From assembly GCF_017916255.1 (NCBI RefSeq), contig NZ_CP072827.1, positions 1,860,001-1,924,000 of the forward strand: 64,000 bases of DNA, given 5' to 3'. This document shows positions 27,355 to 38,726 of the stretch, one piece after another (the first letter of the stretch is position 1; every line of letters begins with the position of its first letter). This stretch comes from Streptomyces mobaraensis NBRC 13819 = DSM 40847 (GTDB lineage: Bacteria > Actinomycetota > Actinomycetes > Streptomycetales > Streptomycetaceae). The notes beneath the pieces are model-generated. The model had not been told where the DNA came from. It did no database searches and saw nothing but the letters and a program-made list of their open reading frames with translations. The position numbers and the translations under genes were made by a program.

Positions 27355-27726
27355 GTGGGAAAGGGCTCCGGTACGGACATTGAGTCGTAGGTACTGCTAC
27401 GCCATGAGCCCGTGTATCGCACCGCCGAAGCCGGACAGCTTAGAAGCGCACTATCCGGATGACTCCGGAAGCGCCTCGACAACCGAGGGGACATACAACA
27501 AGTACGAAAGCGGCCTGCTCGGTCCGAGGCGCGCAGGCTCGCAGCGCAACTTGTAGCATACGGGGGCAGCCGGACACGGTCAATGCGCGAAGGCGCACAC
27601 CAGGGACAAAATGCCCCGAATCCGGCACAACTCACCTTGCGGGAGCCGTTCGAGACCTCCCGGCGGCCGAATACCTTACCCGCAAGCTTCCCTCACCCCC
27701 ATCACCCCGGGATCGCGACCACCCAG
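27355..27726. other. rpsA leader and shared promoter region, no gene seen
   Basis: 372 bp between rpsA and the divergent methyltransferase gene. Base composition is lower in GC than the surroundings from about 27440 to 27560, as expected of a strong rpsA promoter and long 5' leader. I could not fix a -35/-10 pair with confidence, and I see no RNA gene or repeat here. Confidence 0.5.
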
Positions 27727-28578
27727 ATGACGCCAGACACGTACGAGCCGCGGCAGGACCTCCAGGACGACCGGCAACCCGAGGCGGGCGAACCGGAGGC
27801 GACCAGGCGAAACGCCGGCGAGACCGAGAGCAGCCGGGCCAGCCGTGGCTGGTGGGACGGCAACGCGGACGAGTACCAGCGGGAGCACGGGGAATTCCTC
27901 GGCGACGACCGTTTCGTCTGGGGCCCGGAAGGGCTCGACGAGGCGGACGCCGGCCTGCTCGGCCCGGCCGCCGCTCTGGCCGGACGGGACGTCCTGGAGA
28001 TCGGCGCCGGGGCCGCCCAGTGCTCGCGCTGGCTCGCCGCCCAGGGGGCCCGGCCGGTGGCGCTGGACCTCTCGCACCGGCAGCTCCAGCACGCGCTGCG
28101 GATCGGCGGAGGCGTCCCGCTGGTGGAGGCGGACGCCGGCGCGCTGCCGTTCGCGGACGGCTCCTTCGACCTGGCGTGCTCGGCCTACGGCGCGGTGCCG
28201 TTCGTGGCCGACCCGGTGCGGGTGATGCGTGAGGTGCGCCGGGTGCTGCGGCCCGGCGGCCGGTGGGTCTTCTCCGTCACCCACCCGATCCGCTGGGCCT
28301 TCCCGGACGAGCCGGGCCCCGAGGGCCTGTCCGTCGCCGCCTCCTACTTCGACCGCACCCCTTATGTGGAGCAGGACGAGACGGGACGTGCCGTCTACGT
28401 TGAGCACCACCGGACCCTCGGCGACCGGGTGCGGGACGTGGTGACGGCCGGGTTCCGGCTGGTCGACCTCGTCGAGCCGGAGTGGCCGGAATGGAACACC
28501 CAGGAGTGGGGCGGCTGGTCCCCGCTGCGCGGACATCTGATCCCTGGGACGGCGATCTTCGTCTGCGAACGGGACTGA
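27727..28578 (+). CDS. Class I SAM-dependent methyltransferase
   Basis: 283 residues. After a hydrophilic N-terminus (to about 40) comes RGWWDGNADEYQREHGEFLG, then the SAM-binding motif I DVLEIGAGAAQCSRWLAAQG at about 94-113, PVALDLSHRQL (motif II), PFADGSFDLACSAYGAVPFV (motif III) and VLRPGGRWVFSVTHPIRW (post-motif). This matches the Methyltransf_11 group found beside rpsA in many Streptomyces. The substrate is unknown. There is no Shine-Dalgarno before the ATG at 27727, so the start is uncertain; an upstream in-frame codon at 27583 is possible but adds unconserved sequence. Confidence 0.88.
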   Translation: MTPDTYEPRQDLQDDRQPEAGEPEATRRNAGETESSRASRGWWDGNADEYQREHGEFLGDDRFVWGPEGLDEADAGLLGPAAALAGRDVLEIGAGAAQCSRWLAAQGARPVALDLSHRQLQHALRIGGGVPLVEADAGALPFADGSFDLACSAYGAVPFVADPVRVMREVRRVLRPGGRWVFSVTHPIRWAFPDEPGPEGLSVAASYFDRTPYVEQDETGRAVYVEHHRTLGDRVRDVVTAGFRLVDLVEPEWPEWNTQEWGGWSPLRGHLIPGTAIFVCERD

Positions 28579-28630
28579 GCCCGGGAACGCGCGCCGGGCC
28601 GCACCGCCGCACGCGGGTCCGTGCGGCGGC

Positions 28631-30166
28631 TCAGCCCCACAGGACGCCGATCACCCCGGTCGTCAGGAACACCAGCGCGTGCACGCCCAGGACCGTGCGC
28701 AGCACCCAGCGGGTGTCCACCGGTGTGTCGGCGGGCGCCTGCACGACCGCCGGGGCCGCGGTCAGCTCCCGTGTGGCGGTCCCGCCGGCCCCCGGCGCGC
28801 CCGCCGGAACGGGCTCGGCCCCGGGGCGTACGGAAGCGGGACCCGGCGCGTTCTCCGCCAGCTGCGCCGCCAGGGCGACGCGCGCCGCGGCGGCGCCGGA
28901 GGCCAGCGCGGCGCTGACGTTCTGCACCGCGACGAGGTGTGCCGCGGAGTGGCCGAGCGCCCGGGCGGTCTCGGCCTGGCCGGCGGCGAACATCGCGTTC
29001 GCCCCGGTGTTGGAGCCGGCCAGGAACCCGCCGACCGCGCCGATCCAGGGCGCGAGGAAGAGGTACGAGGAGCCGAGCGAGGCGCAGGCCCCGGCGATCT
29101 CCCGGCTCATGCCGGTCACGGTCAGCAGGGTGCCCAGGGCGAGGAAGACGACGGTCGTCAGGGCCACCTGCCACCAGCGGCCGAACGCGGCGCGGGCGGC
29201 CCCCGCCAGTACCGGCTCGCCGGCGCCCAGCAGGCGCGGGGCCAGGACGGCGGTCAGCGGCAGCCAGCCGGCGGGACCGGCGGCGACCGTCCACCAGCCC
29301 TCGGTGATCCCGGCCGCCGCCGGCGCCGCACGGCTCAGCAGCAGGCCGGCGACCAGGAACCCGTAGGGCGACAGGGCGCGGCCGACGGGCTCGCCGCCCC
29401 CGCCGCTCCGCTCCCGCAGCCGGGAGACGAGCAGCAGGACGGCCATCGTGACGAGCCCGCCCAGCACCCCGGCCGGCGGCACGCCGACGTAGGCGTCGAC
29501 GGCCCAGACGGTGGCCCAGAGCGCGGTCACGGCGATGGCGAGGTCGCCCGCGGCGGCCAGGGCGCGGCGGACGCCGAGGCCGACGGCCAGGGCGGCGGCG
29601 CCGCAGATGAGGAAGACGGGCGCGGACAGCAGGGCGGAGTCGACGCCGAGCCGCCGGAAGCCGACGTCGCCCAGTTCGGCCGCGACCAGGCTGCCCGGCG
29701 CCAGCGAACCCCAGGGCACCGTCACCAGCCCGAGCAGGCCCGCCGCCGCGGCGCGCGCCGGGGGCAGGCCCAGCCGGCGCAGCAGCGGGATGGCGACGAT
29801 CACGCCGATGCCGAAGCCGGTCAGCGACTCGGCGAACGGAGTGACTCCCAGCGTCACCAGGAGCACCGCGCGCCCCGGTGAGCTGCAAGCGCCGCCGAGC
29901 CACTCCCCCATGCGCGCCTGGGCGCCGGTGCGGGCCATCAGTTCGCTGAGCAGGATGCCGCCGAAGAGGATCGCCGCGAGTTCCACGACGGTGGGCAGCA
30001 TGCGCAGGTGGGCGTCGCCGAGTTCCCCCAGCGGGGTGCGGAAGGCCGTGGCGGTGAGGACCGCGGCGGTCGTCAGGGCCGCCAGGGCGGCGTACAGCGC
30101 GCGCACGCCCAGGGCGAGGAGCACCAGGGTGACGAGGACGGGCAGGGTGGCGAGAGCGGCGTTCAC
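28631..30166 (-). CDS. L-lactate permease family (LctP-like) transporter
   Basis: 511 residues with about 12-13 hydrophobic segments. The family signatures are visible: FGGILLSELMARTGAQARMGEWL, then TPFAESLTGFGIGVIVAIPLL, and GAVGGFLAGSNTGANAMFAAGQAETA. These match LctP/LldP symporters for lactate or glycolate with H+, although this is a divergent member. The C-terminal 90 residues include a Pro/Ala-rich loop before the last membrane segment. I chose GTG 30166 (AGAGGT upstream, directly before NAALATLPVLVTLVLL) over the frame from 30280. It is isolated, with no lactate dehydrogenase nearby. Confidence 0.85.
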   Translation of the reverse strand: MNAALATLPVLVTLVLLALGVRALYAALAALTTAAVLTATAFRTPLGELGDAHLRMLPTVVELAAILFGGILLSELMARTGAQARMGEWLGGACSSPGRAVLLVTLGVTPFAESLTGFGIGVIVAIPLLRRLGLPPARAAAAGLLGLVTVPWGSLAPGSLVAAELGDVGFRRLGVDSALLSAPVFLICGAAALAVGLGVRRALAAAGDLAIAVTALWATVWAVDAYVGVPPAGVLGGLVTMAVLLLVSRLRERSGGGGEPVGRALSPYGFLVAGLLLSRAAPAAAGITEGWWTVAAGPAGWLPLTAVLAPRLLGAGEPVLAGAARAAFGRWWQVALTTVVFLALGTLLTVTGMSREIAGACASLGSSYLFLAPWIGAVGGFLAGSNTGANAMFAAGQAETARALGHSAAHLVAVQNVSAALASGAAAARVALAAQLAENAPGPASVRPGAEPVPAGAPGAGGTATRELTAAPAVVQAPADTPVDTRWVLRTVLGVHALVFLTTGVIGVLWG

Positions 30167-30388
30167 ACGTGACCTCTGCGGTCCGGTTGCCACCGGACCG
30201 GTACTGAGCTGCGGAGACGCGGTGGCGGCCGGCCGTCCTCGCTGTTCCGCGCGGGCAGGGGTGAGCAGCATGCGCCGCACCCGGCGGAACGCTCAACGGC
30301 GGTCCGGATAGTCGGTCACCTCGTGGCCGGAACGGCGCGGCCGGGGTGCGGAACCGTCCGTTTCCGCGGGTCGGCGACACTGGTGCGC

Positions 30389-32917
30389 GTGATCCGTACC
30401 GACGTCCTCGACCGGCTTCCCGTCCGCGGTGCGCTGCCCGCGCTCGTCTCCGCCCTCGACGGGCACGGCACCGCCGTGCTCTGCGCGCCGCCCGGCACGG
30501 GCAAGACGACGCTGGTGCCGCTGGTCCTGGCCGGTCTGGTGGGGGCGCCGGGTCCGGTCCGGCGGGTCCTGGTGGCCGAGCCGCGGCGGATCGCCGCCCG
30601 CGCGGCGGCGCGGCGCATGGCGTGGCTGCTGGGCGAGGAGACCGGGGGCCGGGTGGGTTTCACGGTGCGCGGCGAGCGCAGGGTGGGGCCCGGGACCGTC
30701 GTCGAGGTGGTGACGACGGGTGTGCTGCTGCAGCGGCTCCAGCGCGACCAGGAGCTCTCCGGGGTCGACGTGGTGGTGCTCGACGAGTGCCACGAGCGGC
30801 ATCTGGACGCCGACACGGCGGCGGCGTTCCTGCTGGACGTGCGGGCCGCGCTGCGGCCGGAGCTGCGGCTGGTCGCCGCGTCGGCGACGACCGACGCCGA
30901 GGGGTGGGCGCGGCTGCTCGGCGACGCGCCGGTGGTCGCCGCCGAGGGCGTGTCGCACCCGGTGGAGACGGTGTGGGCGCCGCCGGAGCGGCCGGTGCGC
31001 CCGCCGCACGGGACGCGCGTGGACCCGGTGCTGCTGGAGCACGTGGCCGGCGTGGTGCGGCGGGCGCTGCGGGAGCGGGCGGGGGACGTGCTGTGCTTCC
31101 TGCCCGGTGTCGGCGAGATCGCCCGGGTCGCGGGGCTGCTGGGCGGCCCCGCCGAACTGGGGGCGGAGGTCCTCCAGGTGCACGGCCGGGCTCCGGCGGC
31201 CGTGCAGGAGGCGGTGCTGGCGGGCGGGTCGGGGACGCGGCGGGTGGTGCTGGCCACGGCGGTGGCCGAGTCGAGCCTGACCGTGCCGGGCGTCCGCGTG
31301 GTGGTGGATTCCGGGCTGGCCCGGGAGCCGCGTACGGACCACGCGCGCGGGCTGAGCGCGCTGGCCACCGTCCGGGCGTCGCGGGCCGCCGGCCGGCAGC
31401 GGGCGGGCCGCGCGGGGCGTGAGGCGCCGGGGACCGTCTACCGCTGCTGGGCGGAGGCCGACGAGGCGCGGCTGCCCGCCTTCCCCGCGCCGGAGATCCT
31501 GGTCGCCGATCTGGCGGGGTTCGCACTGCAAGCGGCCTGCTGGGGCGATCCGGACGCGAGCGGGCTGGCGCTGCTGGACCCGCCGCCGGCCGGCGCGCTG
31601 GCCGCCGCGCGCGCCGTGCTGACGGCCACGGGCGCCGTGGACGCGGACGGGCGCCCCACCGCGCGCGGCCACCGGATGGCCCGGCTGGGCGTGCATCCGC
31701 GGCTGGCCCGGGCCCTGCTCGACGGCGCCGCCGAGGTGGGGGCGCGGCGCACGGCGGAGATCGTGGCGCTGCTGAGCGAGGAACCGCCGCGCGAGTACGG
31801 CGACGATCTGGCCGCCGCCTGGCGGGCCGCGCGCCGGGGTGGTGACGCGTATGCCGCGCGCTGGCGGGCGGAGGCCCGGCGGCTGGAGTCGGCGCTGCGC
31901 GGCGTCTCCGAGAGAACGTCCGGGGACGCGCTCACCGATGACGCCGCCGCGGGCCTGGTCGCCGCGCTGGCGTTCCCCGAGCGGGTGGCGCGGGCGCGCG
32001 GTGAGGGCGCGTTCCTGATGGTGTCGGGGACGGGTGCCGTCCTGGGCGACGGTTCACGGCTGCGCAGCGCGCCGTGGCTGGCGGTGGCCGTGGCGGACCG
32101 TCCTGTCGCCTCGGCGTCGGCCCGGGTGCGGCTGGGCGCGGTGATCGACGAGGACACGGCCCGGGCGACCGCCGGGGCGCTGTTCGCCGAGGCGGAGGAG
32201 GTGTGCTGGTCGGCGGAGCGCGGTGACGTGGTGGCCCGGCGCGTGGCCCGCCTGGGCGCCGTCGAGCTGTCCTCGCGGCCGCTCGCCTCCCCCGACCGCG
32301 TCCTGCTCCGCGCGGCCCTGGTGGAGGGGTTGCGGGCCGAGGGGCCGGGGCTGCTGCGCTGGACTCCGGAGGCGACCGGGCTGCGGGAGCGGCTCGCGTT
32401 CCTGCACCGGGAGCTGGGCGCGCCCTGGCCGGACGTCTCCGACGAGGCACTGCTGGCGGACCCCGAGGCGTGGCTCGGTCCGGAACTGGACGCGGCGCGG
32501 CGCCGCGCCGATCTGGAGCGGGTGGACGCCCGGGCCGCCCTGGAGCGGCTGCTGCCGTGGGCGGGCGGGGAGGCGGCCCGGCTGGCCGAGCTGGCCCCGG
32601 AGCGGATCGAGGTGCCCAGCGGGTCGCGGATCCGGGTGGACTACGGGAGCGGACGGCCGGTACTGGCCGTCAAGTTGCAGGAGTTGTTCGGTCTGGAGCG
32701 GACCCCGACCGTGGCCGGCGGGCGGGTGCCCGTCCTCGTCCACCTGCTGTCACCGGCCGGGCGGCCGGCGGCGGTGACGGCGGACCTGGCCTCGTTCTGG
32801 CGCGACGGCTACCGGGCGGTCCGGGCCGAGCTGCGGGGCCGCTATCCGCGGCACCCCTGGCCGGAGGACCCGTCGACGGCGGAGCCCACGCGGCGGGCGA
32901 ACGCCCGGCGCCGGTGA
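30389..32917 (+). CDS. hrpB: ATP-dependent helicase HrpB
   Basis: About 842 residues. HrpB is a DEAH-box (SF2) helicase of unclear RNA or DNA role. Motifs in order: Walker A CAPPGTGKTTLVPL near residue 32-45, EPRRIAARAAARRMAWLLGEE (Ia), VVVLDECHERHLD (DExH, here DECH), ASATT (III), VVLATAVAESSLTVPGVRVVVDSGLAREPR (V) and RAGRAGREAPG (VI), then a winged-helix/ratchet region and the HrpB C-terminal domain. The GTG at 30389 starts IRTDVLDRLPVRGAL; 30383 (another GTG) is equally possible, and no Shine-Dalgarno is seen. It ends in a hairpin shared with the gene at 32937. Confidence 0.92.
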   Translation: MIRTDVLDRLPVRGALPALVSALDGHGTAVLCAPPGTGKTTLVPLVLAGLVGAPGPVRRVLVAEPRRIAARAAARRMAWLLGEETGGRVGFTVRGERRVGPGTVVEVVTTGVLLQRLQRDQELSGVDVVVLDECHERHLDADTAAAFLLDVRAALRPELRLVAASATTDAEGWARLLGDAPVVAAEGVSHPVETVWAPPERPVRPPHGTRVDPVLLEHVAGVVRRALRERAGDVLCFLPGVGEIARVAGLLGGPAELGAEVLQVHGRAPAAVQEAVLAGGSGTRRVVLATAVAESSLTVPGVRVVVDSGLAREPRTDHARGLSALATVRASRAAGRQRAGRAGREAPGTVYRCWAEADEARLPAFPAPEILVADLAGFALQAACWGDPDASGLALLDPPPAGALAAARAVLTATGAVDADGRPTARGHRMARLGVHPRLARALLDGAAEVGARRTAEIVALLSEEPPREYGDDLAAAWRAARRGGDAYAARWRAEARRLESALRGVSERTSGDALTDDAAAGLVAALAFPERVARARGEGAFLMVSGTGAVLGDGSRLRSAPWLAVAVADRPVASASARVRLGAVIDEDTARATAGALFAEAEEVCWSAERGDVVARRVARLGAVELSSRPLASPDRVLLRAALVEGLRAEGPGLLRWTPEATGLRERLAFLHRELGAPWPDVSDEALLADPEAWLGPELDAARRRADLERVDARAALERLLPWAGGEAARLAELAPERIEVPSGSRIRVDYGSGRPVLAVKLQELFGLERTPTVAGGRVPVLVHLLSPAGRPAAVTADLASFWRDGYRAVRAELRGRYPRHPWPEDPSTAEPTRRANARRR

Positions 32918-32928
32918 GGGCGCCGGGC
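32903..32928. terminator. Bidirectional hairpin holding the hrpB stop codon
   Basis: gcccggcgcc (32903-32912) pairs with ggcgccgggc (32919-32928). The 6-nt loop ggtgag contains the hrpB TGA (32915-32917). It lies between convergent hrpB and the small gene ending at 32937, so it can serve both. Confidence 0.75.
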
Positions 32929-32936
32929 GGGGCCGG

Positions 32937-33128
32937 TCAGGGCAGATAGCGTTCCAGCGCCGCCGCGCCCTTCTCCTCGATGTGCCGCCGGGCGGCCTCC
33001 ACCCGTTCCGGAGTGACGTCGTGCCCCGAGGCCATGACCAGGTCCTCGGGGTCGAAGGGTCGCTCACTCCCGGTGTAGAGCCGCTGCGGCGCTGATGCCG
33101 TGGACGCGTCCTCGGGACTCTCCTTCAC
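32937..33128 (-). CDS. Small conserved-type protein of 63 residues, unknown function
   Basis: 63 residues, acidic to neutral, with no membrane segment: an N-terminal Ser/Thr-rich part (ESPEDASTASAPQRLYTGSE), RPFDPEDLVMASGHDVTPERV, and a C-terminal helix EAARRHIEEKGAAALERYLP. GAGGAGG lies just before the GTG at 33128, a perfect ribosome site, and the codons show the expected GC bias, so I think it is real. Much longer open frames across this DNA are shadows of polA. I do not recognise a function. It lies between hrpB (convergent) and polA (same strand, upstream), separated from polA by a large hairpin. Confidence 0.72.
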   Translation of the reverse strand: MKESPEDASTASAPQRLYTGSERPFDPEDLVMASGHDVTPERVEAARRHIEEKGAAALERYLP

Positions 33129-33285
33129 GGCGAGCCTCCTCTGCTCCGCGGTCCCCCTCCCCGGGGGACCGGCCGTTCGGGTTTCCCTCCATCGTGTGAC
33201 ACGGATCGGGCGTGCGCACACCGATCTCCCCGGAAAAACTTCCGTCTCCCCCGAAACACCGGCCCGGTGCGCCTCCGGAAACGCG

Positions 33286-33334
33286 CGCACCCGCCGACGG
33301 CCGGTACGTGGTCGGTACCGGGTCGGCGGGTGCG
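33286..33334 (-). terminator. polA terminator hairpin
   Basis: cgcacccgccgac (33286-33298) pairs with gtcggcgggtgcg (33322-33334). An inner ccggtac/gtaccgg stem completes a two-stage hairpin 22 bp past the polA stop. Confidence 0.8.
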
Positions 33335-33355
33335 GCTCGGGCGGCCTCAGTGGGC

Positions 33356-36208
33356 TCAGTGAGCGGCGGACTCCCAGTCGCCGCCGACGCCGACCGACAC
33401 GTCGAGCGGGGCCCGCAGGCTCACGGCCCCGGCCATCTCCCGGCGCACCAGCTCCTCGACCTTCTCCCGCTCGCCGGGGGCCACCTCCAGCACGATTTCG
33501 TCGTGCACCTGGAGCAGCATCCGGGTGGCCAGCTTCTCCTTCTCCAGCGCCTCGGCCACCCGCAGCATGGCGACCTTGACGATGTCGGCGGCGGTGCCCT
33601 GGATGGGCGCGTTGAGCGCCATGCGCTCCGCCATCTCCCGCCGCTGGCGGTTGTCGCTGTTGAGGTCGGGCAGGTAGCGGCGGCGGCCGAGCATCGTCTC
33701 GGTGTAGCCGGTGGCGCGGGCCTCCTCGACCACCCGGCGCAGGTAGTCGCGCACTCCGCCGAACCGCTCGAAGTAGGTGTCCATCAGGCCGCCCGCCTCG
33801 CCCGGGGAGATCCCGAGCTGCTGCGAGAGACCGAACGCGGACAGCCCGTAGGCGAGCCCGTACGACATGGCCTTGATCTTGCGCCGCATCTCCGGGTCGA
33901 CCTCGGTCTTGGCCACGCCGAAGACCTGGGAGGCGACCGTGGTGTGCAGGTCCTCGCCGGAGGTGAACGCCTCGATGAGGCCCTCGTCCTCCGACAGGTG
34001 GGCCATGACGCGCAGTTCGATCTGGCTGTAGTCGGCCGTCATCAGCGACTCGAAGCCCTCGCCGACCACGAAGCAGCGGCGGATGCGGCTGCCGTCGCCG
34101 GTGCGCACCGGAATGTTCTGCAGGTTGGGGTCGGTGGAGGACAGCCGGCCGGTGGCGGCCACCATCTGGTTGAAGGTGGTGTGGATCCGGCCGTCCGCCG
34201 CCAGGTTGTTGATCAGGCCGTCGACGGTCGTCTTGAGCTTGGCGCGGTCGCGGTGGCGCAGCAGGACGACCGGCAGCTCGTTCTCCGTCTGGGCGGCGAG
34301 CCAGGCCAGCGCGTCGGCGTCGGTGGTGTAACCGGTCTTGATCTTCTTGGTCTTGGGCAGGCCGAGCTCCTCGAAGAGGATCTCCTGGAGCTGCTTGGGC
34401 GAGGAGAGGTTGAACTCGCGGCCGGCGGCGCGGTGCGCCTCGGCGACGGCCTGCTCGATCTCGCCCAGGTACTCCTCGGACAGCCGCTCCAGGCGGGCCC
34501 GGTCGACGGCGATGCCCTCGCGCTCCATGGCGACGAGCAGGTCGCCGACCGGGAGCTCCAGGTCGCGCATCAGCTCCAGCGCGCCCGTGCCGGCGAGCTT
34601 CCGCTCGTAGAAGACGCCCAGGTCGAGGACCGCGCGGGCCTCGATCATCAGCTTCTCGGCGGCTTCCTTGTCGGCCGTGCCGTCGAAGTCGAACGCCTGC
34701 TGGCCGGCCTCGGCCTTGTCGGGGTCGACGCGCGGGAGGGACCGGCCGAGCTTGTCCTCGACCAGCACCTCCAGCTCGGTGAGCTGGCGCTTGCCCTTGT
34801 TGATACGGACCTTGCCGGCCCGCTTCTGCCGGTGGCGGTTGAGCGGGTCCGTCTCGAACGGCCGGGAGCCCGGCTCGTCCAGGTAGGCGGCGACGGCGGT
34901 GTCCATGGTGACGCCCTCGACCCGCCAGCCGCGCTCGGCGAAGACGCGGACCACGCGCTTGCCCATGTGCAGCACCTTGGGGCGGTCCGCGTCGGCCAGC
35001 CAGGCGGCGAACGCCCGGTCGTCGTCCTCGGACAGCTCCTGCGGGACGAACCAGCAGGCCCGGTCGTCCGGCAGGGCCAGCGCCACCTCGTGGACGTCGC
35101 CCGAGCCGAGCTTCCAGTCGTAACCGGCGACCACGGCGGCCGGCACGTCCGCCGGGATGTCGGCCAGCCAGCCGGCCAGCTCGCCCTGGCCCAGCATCCG
35201 GCCGTCCAGTTCGATCTCCAGCTCCTCGGCCGCCTCCTCGACGACCGCGGCCGGGTCCGTGCCCCACAGCCGGTCGCGCAGGCTCCGGTTGCGGATCTCC
35301 AGGCGGTCCAGCAGCCCGCCGAGCGCGGTGAGGTCGTACGCCTCCCGGACCAGCCCCTCCGGGCCCGTCGACAGCTCGACGTCCCGCACCATCTCGGTGA
35401 GGCGGCGGTTGAGCTTGACCGCCTCCAAGTGCTCCCGCAGGTTCTGCCCGGCCTTGCCCTTGACCTCGTCGGCCCGCTCCACCAGCTCCGCGAACGAACC
35501 GAACTGGTTGATCCACTTCGCGGCGGTCTTCTCGCCGACGCCCGGGATGCCCGGCAGGTTGTCCGACGGGTCGCCGCGCAGCGCCGCGAAGTCCGGGTAC
35601 TGGGCGGGCGAGAGGCCGTACTTCTCCTGGACCTTCTCCGGCGTGAAGCGGGTCAGCTCCGAGACGCCCTTCGTCGGGTAGAGCACCGTGACTGCGTCGC
35701 TGACGAGCTGGAACGAATCCCGGTCGCCGGTGACGATCGACACCTCGAAGCCCTGGGCCTCGGCCTGGACCGCCAGGGTGGCGATCACGTCGTCCGCCTC
35801 GTACCCGTCGACGGCGAAGCGCGGCACCCGCATGTGGTCCAGCAGCTCGCCGATCAGCTCCACCTGCCCCTTGAACTCGTCGGGGGTCTTGGACCGGGTC
35901 GCCTTGTACTCCGCGTACTCCTCGGAACGCCACGTCTTGCGCGACACGTCGAACGCCACCGCGAAGTGCGTGGGGCTCTCGTCACGCAGGGTGTTCGCGA
36001 GCATCGACGCGAAGCCGTACACCGCGTTCGTCGGCTGGCCGCCGGAGGTCGTGAAGTTCTCCGCGGGCAGCGCGAAGAAGGCCCGGTAGGCCATGGAATG
36101 CCCGTCCATCAGGAGCAGGCGGGGACGGCCTCCCGTACCTCCCCCCGCGGCCTCGGGGCCGGTCGGCTCGGTCGCGTCGGACGGTGATTTCGATGCCTTT
36201 GCTGCCAC
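33356..36208 (-). CDS. polA: DNA polymerase I
   Basis: About 950 residues. Pol I fills gaps in excision repair and removes Okazaki primers. The N-terminal 5'-3' exonuclease (LLLMDGHSMAYRAFFALP, YEADDVIATLA, TGDRDSFQLV, PGVGEKTAAKW) is intact. The middle domain (about 335-530) lacks the DxE motif of proofreading exonucleases: where it should be stands VVAGYDWKLGSGDVHEVAL, so 3'-5' proofreading is probably absent, as in several actinobacterial and Taq-type enzymes. The polymerase domain is complete: motif A TADYSQIELR with Asp726, motif B RRKIKAMSYGLAYG, motif C QVHDE with His902-Asp903. The GTG at 36208 lies 7 nt after a -10 hexamer with no Shine-Dalgarno, so a leaderless, damage-type transcript is likely. 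It is divergent from the molybdoenzyme gene. Confidence 0.97.
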   Translation of the reverse strand: MAAKASKSPSDATEPTGPEAAGGGTGGRPRLLLMDGHSMAYRAFFALPAENFTTSGGQPTNAVYGFASMLANTLRDESPTHFAVAFDVSRKTWRSEEYAEYKATRSKTPDEFKGQVELIGELLDHMRVPRFAVDGYEADDVIATLAVQAEAQGFEVSIVTGDRDSFQLVSDAVTVLYPTKGVSELTRFTPEKVQEKYGLSPAQYPDFAALRGDPSDNLPGIPGVGEKTAAKWINQFGSFAELVERADEVKGKAGQNLREHLEAVKLNRRLTEMVRDVELSTGPEGLVREAYDLTALGGLLDRLEIRNRSLRDRLWGTDPAAVVEEAAEELEIELDGRMLGQGELAGWLADIPADVPAAVVAGYDWKLGSGDVHEVALALPDDRACWFVPQELSEDDDRAFAAWLADADRPKVLHMGKRVVRVFAERGWRVEGVTMDTAVAAYLDEPGSRPFETDPLNRHRQKRAGKVRINKGKRQLTELEVLVEDKLGRSLPRVDPDKAEAGQQAFDFDGTADKEAAEKLMIEARAVLDLGVFYERKLAGTGALELMRDLELPVGDLLVAMEREGIAVDRARLERLSEEYLGEIEQAVAEAHRAAGREFNLSSPKQLQEILFEELGLPKTKKIKTGYTTDADALAWLAAQTENELPVVLLRHRDRAKLKTTVDGLINNLAADGRIHTTFNQMVAATGRLSSTDPNLQNIPVRTGDGSRIRRCFVVGEGFESLMTADYSQIELRVMAHLSEDEGLIEAFTSGEDLHTTVASQVFGVAKTEVDPEMRRKIKAMSYGLAYGLSAFGLSQQLGISPGEAGGLMDTYFERFGGVRDYLRRVVEEARATGYTETMLGRRRYLPDLNSDNRQRREMAERMALNAPIQGTAADIVKVAMLRVAEALEKEKLATRMLLQVHDEIVLEVAPGEREKVEELVRREMAGAVSLRAPLDVSVGVGGDWESAAH

Positions 36209-36215
36209 GCCCCCG

Positions 36216-36238
36216 ATCCTGCCACGACCCACTGACAA
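36216..36238 (-). promoter_or_regulatory. RecA-NDp/PafBC-like promoter of polA
   Basis: On the minus strand: TTGTCAGTGGG (36238-36228), six spacer bases, CAGGAT (36221-36216), then 7 nt to the GTG at 36208. The upstream block is nearly perfect; the -10 begins with C rather than T, so it may be weaker than those of uvrB and uvrC. Confidence 0.75.
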
Positions 36239-36338
36239 TCCCCGCCACACCGCCGCCGCCCCGACTGTCCGACCCCCGTGACAGGATCGTCACCGGCAGC
36301 ACTTCCACGCGACCGCCTCACCGGCCAGGGGGAACGAC

Positions 36339-38633
<2,295 letters not shown>

Positions 38634-38726
38634 TAACAAACGTCTACGCATTGACTTCGGATGCTTCGCGCACCTGAAGTAACGCGCACCTCACGTACGC
38701 CACGAGCACCAGGGGAGCCGAGAAGC

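Noticed and set aside
33100..36187. Very long open frames on the plus strand across polA
   Set aside because: They mirror polA in a GC-rich genome and have no ribosome site or recognisable domain; polA itself is unmistakable.
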